Source: Vicugna pacos
Lineage: Eukaryota > Chordata > Mammalia > Artiodactyla > Camelidae
Direction of reading: 5' to 3'
NCBI RefSeq assembly: GCF_048564905.1
Contig: NC_133008.1
Location: 4,424,453 to 4,488,452 of the forward strand
DNA: 64,000 nt
Every line of letters starts with the position of its first letter. The stretch's first letter is position 1. The notes under the pieces were generated by a model. That model searched no databases. It saw only the letters and a program-made list of their open reading frames with translations, and was not told the origin of the DNA. Shown here in pieces: positions 9,801-21,660 of the stretch. The position numbers and the translations under genes are program-made.

Positions 9801-11189
9801 GGCTGTGCCCTGGACACAGGCCATTTCCGTGGCTCCCGAGAGCCCAGGGGTCGGATTGAGAACAGCCTTTCCTGGGATCCTCCATCCTCATCTGATCACT
9901 GGCAAGTGTGTCTGTTAATTAGGAGCTTCCCTAGACCTTGGGCCCTTCAAAGCTCAGACCACGGGAGAACCTTGAGTCCCTTCTCCTGGGCCTCCATTGT
10001 GAGAATCTAGTGCCTTCTGAGGTGAACCGTGCCAGGAGATGCCTCCCCCTCCAGGGAGCACCCTTCGGAGGACTGTGACTCACTGCACCATGCTGTGAGC
10101 TTGTGGGTTTCCGGCCATGGTCCCTGCAGAACCAGACTTGAGATGGGCTTAGCGACGGAAATAATAGGACTGATTCCAGGGCAGGGCTGGGGGGAGGGAA
10201 CAGGGGAACTTGAATGTGACCTCAAACACATAGGTGGGTGCTGGGGCTGTTACTAAAATGGGGAGCCTGGGAGGTACCTGTCAGGAATCGAATTCCAGAG
10301 TAAATGGTGGACATTTGGCATTTTTAAGATGCCATTTCTCATTCAAGTTAGGACTTCAAATAGGCACTCGTGTCTATGAGACTGGGGCTCAGGTGAAGGA
10401 GCCGGACTAGAGATACACGTTGGGAGTCGTCATTCTTAGCTGGTGTTCACAGACTTGCATGTGAATTAGATCATCTCGAGAGGTGCAGACTTAGGCTGAG
10501 GGGGGGGCATGGCTGTGCCTGTGTTGGAGGAAAGCCCAGACCATGCAGCTTTCGTGTGTCAGTCAGCGGCATTTGGGATTTTCAGAGCAATGCCATTTAT
10601 CTTTAAGGGGCTGGGCTGTGGGCAGGGCCAGCCAGGAAGAAATCTGAAGGAAGGGTCGTGGCCAGGTGTGTGTCTTGGGAAGATAAAGAGGCTGCAGGGT
10701 CTGGGAGGGTAGACTTCTTAGAAGCTGGAGTTGGAGTGGGGAGAAGGTAGTCACACTCACCTGTCTGGGAGGGGGTAGTCCTTGGGAGTCCCAATCCTAT
10801 CGAACTCGTTTTCCCATGAACAGAAGGCAATCATACAGAGCATCTGAGGTGAGAAGGGATGGGCGCTGGCAGGGGAGCCAACCTGGAGAATGGTGCTTGG
10901 AAAGTTCTGGAATAGTCTCCCTGAAAACGGGAGATAAAAAAAACCCAGAATCTTAAGAACATTGATAGTGACTGGGGAGGAGGCAGTTTATCTGGCCTCC
11001 TAAGTGTAAGGCATGTATCCAGGGATACACAGAAGATACGGGCAGTCTGTTCCGGGGGCTTGATCCTTACCGGGGGAACAGTGCAAGTTTAAAGGGAGAG
11101 AAGGGCAGTGGAGGGAAACTAGCCAGGCCCAGTGTCAGGTATCAGTCGGCCGCCCTACTTGCATTTTGCATTCATATCCATGACTCCCA

Positions 11190-11320
11190 GGTGGGCGGTG
11201 GCAGCCCCGTTTTGCAGATTGGGAAGCATTCTCAGAGGGGTTAAGGAATTGGTCCGTTTAGTGGCTAGTAAATGCTGTAGCAGGATTCAAGCAGGGCCTT
11301 GTCAGACTTCAAGGGCGTGT
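11190..11320 (-). mobile_element. MIR SINE fragment
   Basis: Reverse MIR: ccgttttgcagattgggaag, agaggggttaaggaattggt, ggctagtaaatgctgtagca and ggattcaagcagggcc follow the complement of the MIR consensus. Confidence 0.65.
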
Positions 11321-12394
11321 TTTCTCTACTAATTCCGGTACCTCCCTGTTATGCCTGGAATGGTGAAGTGGGTCAGTATTGGAGCCTTTCAGAAAAAGTG
11401 CGATTTAAGTGCCTCAGGACTGTTTCACAAAGCTCAGTGTTCTTTGATGCTTCTGAAGCAACGCAGTGCTTTTCGCCCCACAGAGGTAAGGTCTTACTCC
11501 TTTGAGGATGACGTGGTGGCAAATGACGTACAGGTGCAAAGCCAGACTTAGAAGCTTCTGGAGGGAAACTCTCCAGTTATCCCTTGATTGGCTTTCTTCC
11601 ACGGGATGTAGGTGTGCTGCAGCGTAAACCTGATCTTTACTTATGGAGTGAGGGTTTGATATCCAAAGTTAGCATAAAACGGTCAGATGAAGAAAATTGA
11701 CGTTGACAATTTATTTTTGGGTTTCATTAGTCAAGATATACTCTCAGTTAATGGCCCATATAACAAATGAAATTGAGTACAGAACATTGCATTTCTTACT
11801 TTCTATTTAGAGTTCTCTTACAACATAAGGTTGCCCGCTTTGGAACGTCAGCTCCACCAACACGGCACCTATCAGTGTGTTGGTGTGATTGCATTTACAC
11901 AGTGAATATAATCTGGGTTTCCTCAGCCCCAAACACTGCAGTGCAGTATCACAGGCTGTAGCCATCTCTTAGTCACGCAAATACTTCTAAAATTACATGA
12001 TGCCAGAATAGAAAGAAGAGAGAGAGAGAGATTGCCTTTATCAAAGTTCCTTTCAATTCTAACTGCAAACTGTTGTTAAGCAGCTCTGGTTACCTTTGGA
12101 TATGAATATATACATTTTTTGCATGTAATCTGGGCTTTGGACTAGAACACCAAGTTCTTGCTGTCCACAAGCCACAAAAATAGTAGACAAATTGCACACA
12201 TGTGAAATAGTTTAGACTTTTTTCTGAGAAGGTATCCTTGAATTTGGGACTTGGGCTGTGATTTTTGCTTTTTGCTTCCCCCACCCCTCTTGTAATCTCT
12301 CACTCCTTCCCACGTGGCCCCCAAGAATTCGTGGTCTCAAAGGAGCGGGCAAACACCCTGTTGGTCACCATGTACTTCTGCTATAGATAGAGCC

Positions 12395-13190
12395 CAGCCG
12401 AGACCTAAAGGACATTATCAGAGAGGACTTCCTGGAAGAAATGGGCCCTACATTCAGTTGTGAGGACAGAGTAAGTGTCAGCCAGGAGAAGGAGTCAAGA
12501 ATGTGGCTCAGGTCACAGGTGCAGCCCAGGCAGAGGCCTGGAGGCATTTGGCATGGGGACCAGGGGAGAATGCCCTGTGTGGTCCAGGGTGGTGGGTGCC
12601 CCTGCTGGGGAGGACACTGGAGAGAGTGCGGGGTGGAGGTCTTTGGAAGAAATTGGGTTTTACTAGAACTGACACAGTAGGCAGTGAAGGGTGTCATTAG
12701 AAAGTGACCGTCAGGAAAGATACTTCTGGTTTTGCTTCTGATATTCTACAGACAGAGGGTCGGGACGGGTGAGAGCAGGTATGTCTGTCCCTTTGAAACC
12801 AACCCCGTCATTCATTTATTCATAACACGGGTATTTCTGTGAGTCTAGGGGAGAGAGGTTGGAGCCACATTAGTAAGCAAAATGTATTTGCTTCTTGAGA
12901 GCTTAGCAGTGTCAGAAGTTGACTTAGGCTAGAATGTTCTAGGAACAGAGGAACAAATTGTGGAGTTTGGAGGGAGGGAAGGCTTCCTTGGGAAACAGTC
13001 AAAATGAGCCTGGAGGCAAGTGGGAATTAGGAGCAGGTCAGGTGGCCCCTGAGGTCACTGGGGACCTGTGTACTGAGGTGAGGCTGGGCGAGCAGTGTCT
13101 GGGGTGGGGCTAGAATTCCACCAGGGAGCCTCTGAAGAGTTTGAAGTGGGGGTGATGTAATCAAATTTGTGATTTGTGAAGGCTGCCGTT
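12395..13190 (+). repeat. Ancient interspersed repeat, family unnamed
   Basis: Blocks such as gaggacttcctggaagaaat, ggaggcatttggcatggg and the tail ttgaagtgggggtgatgtaatc resemble a widespread old mammalian repeat whose consensus contains an 'aggcttcctggaggaggtg' start and an 'aggggagtgacatgat' end. I cannot assign the family by eye. An L2-like piece interrupts it around 12810-12910. Confidence 0.4.
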
Positions 13191-13191
13191 G

Positions 13192-13194
<3 letters not shown>

Positions 13195-13229
<35 letters not shown>
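13195..13229 (+). repeat. (TG)n microsatellite
   Basis: A perfect TG dinucleotide run of about 35 bases, at the end of an old repeat. It is likely polymorphic. Confidence 0.95.
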
Positions 13230-13231
<2 letters not shown>

Positions 13232-14364
13232 CGGGGAAGAGGGGGAGGGTGCCACCAACTGGGGGGTCATTAGAAGACCATCCACACGCAGGGAGAGGGG
13301 CGTCGGGGCTGCTTGAGGACGGCAGGGCTAGTGTGGATGCCAGATTTCCTTATGGGGAGGGCTTGTTAGTGTGGCCGCCCTAGAGGCACCTTGTGGCTGG
13401 AAGAAAATTGATTGAGGCCGCCAGGTGGACTTTCCTATTCTCTCCTTCCCTGCCTTGTGTGATGATCTTAGCTCAGCCAACATTTGGAACAGAAGAGCTA
13501 ATTTCCAGGGTAGCCCAGGACGTTGTTGAGCTCGTTCGAGTGAGATCTGATAGGATTTAAGTTTGTGTTCAGATCTGGATGTTCACTTAGCTAGAAACGT
13601 CCTGTCATTGTGATTTCCATAGGGGTTTTTATTCTTGATAAAGATTGCTTTCTTGGTGATAGGAAATTTAATACAGCTGTTGTCTTTTTCAAAAAAATCA
13701 TATCTTTTAAGAAATTTAATATTCAAAAGAATAGGAATATATAAAATTGTTAAAGTAAGTCTTTGGTGTAGTTTCTTTGCTTTCTGAGCTAATGTGGAGT
13801 TAGAGCCTTTGCACTACTTAATAGAACATCCTTGTCAGTATTTAAAGAGCTGTTAGTGAGTGCCCCGGGCCCCACCCCTCAAAGAATCGTTAAAGTTTGC
13901 TCTAAAATAGTGAGGTCATAAAGGTCTTGTTTGCAGAAATCAAACAGTAGGTTTACAATACGGAGCATAGCCCCATTTATAAAATATTAATAAGTTCAAA
14001 ATTAAGAAAGTGGAGGATAATTGATTTTTTTTAGAACTGAAACATAAACTTTCTTGTGCTTATGCTGCAACTGGAAATTTTGAAAAGAAAAATCCTACTG
14101 TAATATCATCTACGTGGAATACATATATGAGTTTCACGTTTGAAAAGTAACTGCGCAGTGGTTTTCAAAGTCAGGAGCATTCCAGCTCAGATACTGGCAG
14201 TGATGGTTGCTGATTTTCAAAGGAAGGGCCTAAACTTGCCTTCTTAGCTTTTTGTTTTTTGTAGTGAGAGGGTTGAGTATTGCTTTGCCAGTATGATTTT
14301 GTGGCAATTTGAGGGCAGATTTCGTGTACCAGCAGTGAGATATTTCCATGCATTTTATTTTCCG

Positions 14365-14486
14365 GACATCACCAGGGCACATGTGGGGTTTGTGCCTGCA
14401 GTCTGGGATGCTGCAGGACTCCCTGATCCATCACCGATATGTCTTGGATCTGCTCCAGTCAGTGAATGATTTTCTCTGGCTTGGAG
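14365..14486 (+). pseudogene. TRAPPC9: TRAPPC9-like exon 3, decayed 5' half
   Basis: From 14393 the frame reads [20 protein letters not shown] and then [11 protein letters not shown], matching human [20 protein letters not shown] and [11 protein letters not shown]. The exon ends at gag|gtaatg, a usable donor. The first half is damaged. Only scraps of the human KKRCQGRMRKHVGD segment can be aligned (cagggcacatgtgggg), with deletions and a shifted frame. The expected acceptor reads ttttattttccgg with no AG. The exon alone is enough to place this block in TRAPPC9. Confidence 0.85.
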
Positions 14487-14834
14487 GTAATGCGGTCTGA
14501 TGGAGATGTTCAGATGTACAGTAAAGTGCTATTACTTGAAATAAGAGTAACCTAGAAACATTGCTCCAACAATACAGGATATGGGAGGAGAATTGGCTGA
14601 GCTGCTTGCAGTGAAGAGTCTTCTCAGGTGACTCCCACACCGTGAATCCTGCCAATATCCGCCCCAGCCCTGCACGGTAGTCCTGCCGAAGCAAGCATGC
14701 ACTTTGCTCAGAAACGCAATGAATTTCCTTGTGCCTCTATTTGTTGGCTTTTTTTCTTTGAAAGCACATCTTGCCCTTTGCTTAAATGCCATCCCTGCTA
14801 GTCACCTCTTACACTCATTCTTCTGAACCTCGTC

Positions 14835-14910
14835 CATACATAGCTGTTGAATGGATGAACAGAATGTAGTATCTCCATGTAGTGGAACATTATTCACATG
14901 TAAGAGTGAA
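14835..14910 (+). mobile_element. L1 3' UTR fragment, first part
   Basis: Reads tagctgttgaatggatgaac, agaatgtagtatctccatgt and gtggaacattattcacatg, the well-known L1M 3' motif in + orientation. It continues at 15110 after an inserted segment. Confidence 0.75.
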
Positions 14911-15109
14911 TAAAAATGAAAAAAAAAAAAGAGGAAAATGAAAAAGGCCACCTGTTTTGGAAAGTCCACCCTGAATGTTCAACTCGCCCTTTTCCCTTTG
15001 AAACCCAATCACTTATGCTCCACTCTACTCTTTTTGATAGTACTTACCACCTTCTAATAATCTTTAACGTTTTCCAAAAAAAAAAGAGAGAGATGCTGAT
15101 ACCACTTCA
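14911..15109. mobile_element. Insert inside the L1 fragment, partly L2-like
   Basis: The segment interrupts the L1 match and has A-runs at both ends (14920-14930 and 15076-15086). Its middle, with tttgatagtacttaccacct and tctaataat, resembles the L2 consensus around tagcacttatcaccatctg. Boundaries are approximate. Confidence 0.35.
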
Positions 15110-15345
15110 AAATTGACAAGCCTTGATAACAGCACGTTAAGTGAAAGGAACCAGACACAAACGGCCACATACTGTTGAATTCAGTGATCTGAAATGCCCA
15201 GAATAGTCACATGCAGAGGCAGAGAGCAGGTGATGGTTGCAAGGGGCTTGGTGGAGGGGGATTAGGGAGTGACTGCTAGTGAAAGGGGGATTCTTTTGGG
15301 GTGATGAAGTGTTCTGGAAATAGATTGTGGTAAGGGCTGCACAAT
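15110..15345 (+). mobile_element. L1 3' UTR fragment, second part
   Basis: Continues the L1M tail: taagtgaaaggaaccagaca, caaacggccacatactgttg, gattagggagtgactgctag and tcttttggggtgatgaagtg in the consensus order. Confidence 0.8.
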
Positions 15346-15954
15346 CGTGAGTGTGCAGAAGACTGCTGAGCGCTGTGTCTGGGAGTGCCTGTTGTAGGGC
15401 GGCTTTAATTTGTTCTCATCCTGCCATGTCAAGAGTCATCTTGTGCTGTGGCCGTTCTACTCCTGTGAATGTTGAGGGTCAGAGACTTTGTAGAATCATG
15501 TTTCATTTTTCCCCCTTGCTGTGTGTAGGCAAAAAAGATTTAAGCCTGAGGAAGTGCTCCATCTGCAGAAATGTCTTTTAGATTTGCATGGTGTCAAAAT
15601 CTTGACAGCTTTTAATCGTTGAGGCCTGTGGGGGGGGGAATAGCCCGTGAATCCTGGGTGAGACCGGGAAGAGCCGCGCTTCCCTCCCGGACACGGGTGG
15701 GGATTTCACCCCTGTTCAGGCAGTGAAGGGCCCAGACCCGTGAGCGGAGTTGACAGTCGTGAATATTTATGTGTATCCGCTGCTTCATCTTGGATATTAA
15801 ATTCAAGCTGAGCCAATTTGTAGCTGCAGCCTCATCCTACATCAGGAATTTATAGCATCTGCTCTTTGAGGTGAAGACCTGACAGACTTGATTATTTAAC
15901 AGTCTCCCTTGAATTGATATCTCAGGTTCCTTTGTCAAAAGCAAAACAGCAGAA

Positions 15955-16090
15955 ATACAGACGTCTTTTAATGACGATGTGACCTGGAACGGGTTTAGTC
16001 TCTGTGCCTCAGTGGCCTTGTGTGCGGGTGGGGAAGATGATAACAGTGCTTGCCTCAGAGGGGGTGGTGAGGGGAGAGTGAGAAACACAA
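15955..16090 (+). mobile_element. MIR SINE fragment
   Basis: Decayed MIR core: gtgacctggaacgggtttag, tctgtgcctcagtggccttg and gataacagtgcttgcctcag. Confidence 0.6.
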
Positions 16091-16445
16091 ATGGAGGACT
16101 TACCTGAGATGCTCATGAATGACCGAATTTACTGCACTCAGCCTGGTGAGGCCTCAGGGGCAGAGATGTCAGAACAGAGCAGTCCTAGCCGGAGCTCGAT
16201 CCGTGATGGCAGCTGTTAAGAACAGTATCACCACTGTGGGTTATCAGGTAGTTTTAAGACTTGGTAATATGATTTCATGAATAATGTTAGAAGACTAGAC
16301 ATCTCAGATCCAGTTTACATAGTTCTCAAGATTTCTTCTGAGAAATGGATGGTTTCTTCCCAATCTAAAATCTGACATGGGTCTCTAAAAAATTCTGTAA
16401 TCCTCCATCTTTTTGCTTTAATTCTCCATTTCTTAAAAAACATAG

Positions 16446-16530
16446 TTTTTTAATGGAGTTAATGGGGACTGAACTGAGGGCCTCATGCATGCTGAGCACA
16501 TACTCTCCAAAATGAGGTATAATCTCCCCC
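16446..16530 (-). mobile_element. Degraded camelid tRNA SINE
   Basis: The complement shows the SINE order seen at 4957-5089: head near 16530 (ccccc), B-box region around actgaactgagggcctcatg, catgctgagcacatactct, and the A-rich tail at the left. It is considerably more decayed than the 4.9 kb copy. Confidence 0.7.
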
Positions 16531-16799
16531 GTAATTTTTTATTAAACTTTACTTTCTTAGTATTCAGAGGTTAGAGGCCTCTAATTCTTTATCTGGAGAC
16601 TTGTCATGAACCTGTAAATCTATAATTAATGGACAAAACTTGTTTTATTAAAAAAATCAATAGAATATTCTGCAATCCATCCAAAAAGGAATGCTCATTG
16701 ACTTAAAATGTTTCTACTTTAAGGTGATTTCTCCTGTTTGGCCTAGCTTAATTTACTAACAGCCATCCTCATCATCATAATGACCAAACTCGCTCTGAG

Positions 16800-16980
16800 T
16801 GGACACCTACTTAAGTCTAAAATGCTTTCCTCGTGTTTTACTTCATAGCAGGTGTTTGACGGTAGGTATCAGTGTCTCCTTTTTTGCAGCTGAGGGATTG
16901 AGAGATGGAGCAGCTTGTCGCGAATCACGCGCAGCTGGCGGTGGCTAGCTCGGTGCTGGAATCCAGGCTGCACAGTATGC
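16800..16980 (-). mobile_element. MIR SINE fragment
   Basis: Reversed MIR with gcagctgagggattgagaga, tggagcagcttgtcgcgaat, cacgcgcagctggcggtggc and gctggaatccaggctgcaca. Confidence 0.6.
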
Positions 16981-18224
16981 ATTCTCAACTTCTCCTCTAA
17001 TGAGCCTCCCATTAAGTGGTTACCCTTACTCCTGTGGCTCCATAAATGGCCGATTTTAGTGATCTCAGCCTGATGAGGCCTTCAAAGGAGAGACACCATT
17101 GAGAATGTGAGACAGAGTGGCATAAATTAAAGTTGTACATTTTCACAAATGTTTAATTCTCAGGTAATTATATGAAAAGTTAATTTTTTTATTTTATTGC
17201 TCTGTAAGCACTGAAAACCAAACATTAAAAATAATTATAGTGCAAAAGAGAAGTGGGCTTTGAAAGTCCAACCGGTGCTAATGATGTTACTTGTTTTTCT
17301 CTAGTGGCCCTTATTGACAGAAATACTTACAAAGAGTGAATTGCTTTATGTAGTCTTAATATGGAAGAAAAGATTGTCAGTGAATATTGTAAGTAAAATC
17401 TTTACTCTTTTCTTTCCTGTTGATGAAAATGTAAGTTGTTTTCATGGCTTAAGTACATTTCCTCATTTGTGAAATTTGAGTAATATCGTTTAAATTGTCT
17501 GACTGTGAGAGTTAGACGCCTTGTATACAAAGAACCCAAGAGGTGATTAATAAAAGTGTGCTGTCACAATGACAGATATTTTAGAAGGATCAACTCTGAA
17601 TACTAAAGAGTTTCGCTTATTTCTGATGCATATTCAATATATATATATGATATATTTGAATATGGTTTAAAGTAAGAAGGATTCATTTTTTTTTAGTGTA
17701 GTATGAAGTTTTGATGAAATCTGTATCATTCTAGTGAGACAGGGACTAGTTAAATTGCCTTAATCAGATGACCTTGAAGATTAATTACACAGAATATGTA
17801 TTGTTACAACTCAGAATTCATGTTGCCATGTAGCCATGCACTCAGACGTTTAAATTCGTGGGATTCTGACCAGATCAATTAAGTTCAGTAAAATCCACAT
17901 TGATCATTTTTAGGGAATAAGCTTCTCTTGCGATTAAAGAAAATTTTGATTTTTTTTCCTGTACTCTTAACAGGTTTAAATTATCAAAATATTGATTTGA
18001 CATGTCACTTTTCTAATAGAATAAAGCTCATGCTGTTTTATTATGTAAATAAATGTTTTTGTATTTCAATAAACTTGTATGATATCCTGGCTCTTTTAGA
18101 AGTACTTTGCAAAATACTTAGATATCCTACTGTTGGAAAAATACACATGTGACTTTTATGAATATAGTGCCTAGTACAGTGCTTTTGCTACAGTGCAAGA
18201 CATGAGACCTAGGAGAGCTATGCT
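16981..18224. other. AT-rich intron sequence, nothing recognised
   Basis: No coding signal and no repeat family that I can support. A short (TA) run lies near 17640-17655. Confidence 0.5.
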
Positions 18225-18320
18225 GCCGATTACCAGGAGGACAGATCCCATGTCTCAGTTTCCCCTCCTGCAAAATGAAGTGGCTGGACTGGAATCTTTC
18301 CTCTTCTAAGATGAGTTTCC
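18225..18320 (+). mobile_element. MIR fragment
   Basis: Core motif catgtctcagtttcccctcc, tgcaaaatgaagtggctgga and ctggaatctttcctcttct, as in MIR/MIR3. Confidence 0.55.
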
Positions 18321-18929
18321 ATGAGCCTATGTCTTCTGTTTATATTCAGGAGTATTAGCAATATCAGATTAAATACTGAATACCCCTCCCTTCCCCGGAA
18401 GCAAAGTGCAGTATGTGCTACATAAGCTTTTAGTTATCTGATTCTCGTTTCTGATCCTACAGGCAATTTTTTTGTTGCATCTTTCCCGGCAACCTGGAAG
18501 GTCTTTTCAGCCATAGGTGGCGCTGTTGCACTTTCTTACAGTCTTGATTTTCCTGTTTGTAAAAGAAGGCTTAAACAACGTGATTTTATTTTGATTCCTT
18601 TGCTTAATGTTTCAGAATAGCCCAATGTCCATTATGTCTGTCTACCTGGAAAAATTATTCTGCTTATATCTTAGTTTTATTCTGTCATGTCACTGTGAAC
18701 ATTTCAGACTTGCATTGCAAACAATGGCAAAATACGTCTTGTCTTCCAGTGTTAGAAACCAGTGAGCCGGGATTTTATAAAAGAGCTAGAAGCAGCCTCT
18801 GGAGCACCTTAAAGCTGAAAAGTGTATTGAGTTCCCTGAGTATTGACCCCGCCGCTGTGTGTTAATTGGTGGTAGGAGATTTGGTGCATTTACGAAGGGG
18901 TGTAGTTTTTGACTTGGGTTTGCATGCAC

Positions 18930-19075
18930 GCACTGCCACTGAGCCACGTGAGCCTGAGTCAGTTCGTTTTGAGATTTTCCCTCGTGTGTGAGATGGGGAC
19001 ATTCATATCTGCTTTGTAGAATTGTGAGACTTAGAAATTATGTAAAGAATTTACCACAGTGGGTATGTCAAGAGG
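18930..19075 (+). mobile_element. MIR SINE fragment
   Basis: Reads actgccactgagccacgtga, gcctgagtcagttcgttttg and gtgtgagatggggacattca, a decayed MIR core in + orientation. Confidence 0.6.
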
Positions 19076-19899
19076 GCTCAAAAACTTTAGCTGCTGTTTT
19101 GTGTGAAGCCATCATTTGAGAGTCTTTGGAAATTACTAAGAAACAGGAAAATAAGAAAATCTGGTTTTATGATGAAAGATATTTGAGGAGCTTCCATATT
19201 TCCTATACCCATAATTAAGCATCAGCAGAGTAAGAACTGTTACACAGTCATCCTTATCCAACGTTAAGCCACAGAATTATTTGTTACTTCATATATGTTG
19301 GGGCCTAAGGAGATCCAATACTTATACACATGTTGTCTCCAGCAGCCAACTGAGAGATGACACAAAAAAGTAGGCATGTGATAAATGTCTTCTTTGTTAC
19401 TGATGAAGCCACATTCTCCATGAAATTCAGGGCTGTGGGAAATGCATGTCATGACACTGTGTCCCAGAATTAGAGACTCACGCTGTCCCATGTAGCTCTG
19501 GGCCACAGCGAGCCTTCCCTTGAGAGGACCTGCCCCTTCATGCACAGGGCTTTCCTGCCATGGAACTGAGCATCCCTAGTGCTTCCCAATGGTGACCAAC
19601 ACTGGAGGGAAAGGAAGGATTTCAAATGCCCTGCTTGTCTTCCCAGACTCACACCTCAGTCTGTTACTGTGATGAGGGCTAGATGTGGGCCGGGTGCCAG
19701 GGGTGTGAAGGGAGAAGCACTCTCCATGGCCCAGTGGAGTGGTTAGGAGGCATCCCCCTCCCGTGGTTTAAACAGGTGGTGAGATAGAAGAGAAGTGTTC
19801 TCCCCAAGAGTTTATAAAAGTAGAAATAAGGATTTTCTTTGTGACTTAGACTAGCCAGGAAACACATAAATGATTAGAAGGCAGACTTGTAAATCACTT

Positions 19900-20130
19900 T
19901 GATATTAATTTAACATTTGTTGAGCACCAAAAGTGTGCTACTTTCTTTTCTGAGAGTTTTACAGAAATGAATCCTTCAATCTTTTCAACAAGCGAGTAAG
20001 GAAAATTTGATTGTTGTCTCAGGTTTACAATGTGGAAATTGAGGCATACAGAGGGTAAGTAAGTTGGCCAAAATCACAGAACTAGTAAGTGGCAGAGCTG
20101 GTATTTAAACCCTCGCTGTCTGGTTTTGAG
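19900..20130 (-). mobile_element. Well-preserved MIR SINE
   Basis: Nearly complete reversed MIR: taacatttgttgagcaccaa, acaatgtggaaattgaggca, tacagagggtaagtaagttg, aagtggcagagctggtattt and aaaccctcgctgtctgg appear in order. Confidence 0.8.
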
Positions 20131-21526
20131 GATCCCAGAGATGGGCTTTGGGTGTTTAGCGTTACCTGTATCCCTGAATCTATGTACCCCTGTGCATAAG
20201 TTAGCCCAGAAAGGACAGGAAAAGGAGAGTTACACAGGTGCTCATAGTCGTATCTTGGCCACTGTCCATGGAAAGTGCACTGTGATTGGCGTTAATTGTT
20301 TTCCAGGCAGTATATCAGTTCTTATAACAGAAATTTAGTCCATTGAGTTAATCTAGAATCCCTTCCTGCTCTGCTTCTGTCCATGGTTGCCATGTGACTG
20401 CCTGCCCATGATTGGGCGGTGGAGGAGAAAATGTACTCATGGTTGAACTCTGATATTTCAACCTGGTTCATAGTGTCACATCTTCTGTTACATTAATAAG
20501 GTAAGTTTCTGGTTTTCTTTCATCGGTGTGTCATGAGTTTGGTTAATGTGAAACCAGTCCATGGGAGCCCAGGGGTGCTGACGGTATAATTTCTGAGCAC
20601 GTTGTGGCACTTCAACCCGAGCAGACCTGGCTGGAGGATTTCCACCAACCGCACTGATATCCCCCAACAACAGGGTCCTCTCCCACCCCCGGATGTGAGG
20701 CTGGGAGCTCTCTGAGTAGGCCAGTCAGAGGCCAAGTCCACCAATCAGAAAATGATGAAGTACCTGGAAGTGGGTTTAATAGAAGAAAAGGGCTTCCAGG
20801 TTGTCTGATGGGCTGTTCGAGTCCGTTTGGTGAAAAACTGTCCTGTGTCTGTGGTTGAGCTGCTTCTTTGCTGTTGAAAAGTCTGGATTAGATGAAGGGA
20901 TTTTAAAAAGCAGAAAGGAGTGATTTCAGGTGGTACGCCCACACAGGTGAGAAGTGATGGATGACCGCCTGTGTGAGGCATAGACAGAGTCTTACAAACT
21001 TCATAAAATAACTTTAAAATCTCTTCTATCTGAGTGCAGTTCCTTTGGGGTCCAGTTCAACACTGGTCATGCTGAGAATGCAAAAATTGATGATGGCAGA
21101 AAGGACACGGAGGCATCAAAAAGGTCTCAGTCATTTTCCCTTTTAAAAGGATGCGGCACAGTGTAATATATTTGAGCTGGTTTTCCACTGAACACTTTTG
21201 AGTGTTTTCTGGGACTCCCCAGTGCCCCAAGGTTCCATGCAGCTGGGTGTCCCCTCAGTGCAGCTCCGTCAGCGCTTGCCCTGTGCTGACACGGTGTCAC
21301 GGGGAGCAGGACGGTCAGCGTACCCGGCTCCTCCGAGCTCTGTCTCCTCATCCGCAGCGCCGGGTTCCTCTTCCGTGTCTACTTAGTAGGGTTGCTGAGA
21401 ATCACACGTGATGGTTGTCAGGCGTGACTTGTGGTTGTCTCTGTGATTGGATATAGTCAATATTTGATAGAAACACTTTTTTTGTATAATTGTAGCACAT
21501 AGATTGCAGTGGGTTTTAGTCTGCAT
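20131..21526. other. Intron sequence, nothing recognised
   Basis: Single-copy-looking DNA. A locally CpG-containing patch (21270-21370) is too small for a CpG island and shows no TRAPPC9-like frame, although I searched here for the missing exon. Confidence 0.5.
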
Positions 21527-21660
21527 TTTTTTTATAACTGTATTCTTATTTTTAAATATGCACTTATTTTTATTTATTTTTTTGGAGGTACTGCAGAATA
21601 AAGCCAGGACATTGTGCATCCTAAGCAGGTGCTCAACAACTGAGTAATACACACCCTCCT
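21527..21660 (-). mobile_element. Camelid tRNA SINE
   Basis: The complement has a tRNA-like head ending at acacaccctcct, the B-box region gtactgcagaataaagccag, the cctaagcaggtgctcaacaa anticodon-arm part and an A-rich tail. A short direct repeat, gtctgca, occurs near both ends (21519 and 21661), consistent with a target duplication. Confidence 0.75.

Larger units (their letters stand above)
6095..14364 (+). other. Intron between TRAPPC9-like exons 2 and 3
   Basis: About 8.3 kb. Apart from the exon-like frame at 6687-6833, the repeats listed separately and a TG repeat, I see no coding signal in it. Sequence from 6834 to 11190 is mixed single-copy-looking DNA without a repeat family I can name with confidence. 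Confidence 0.6.
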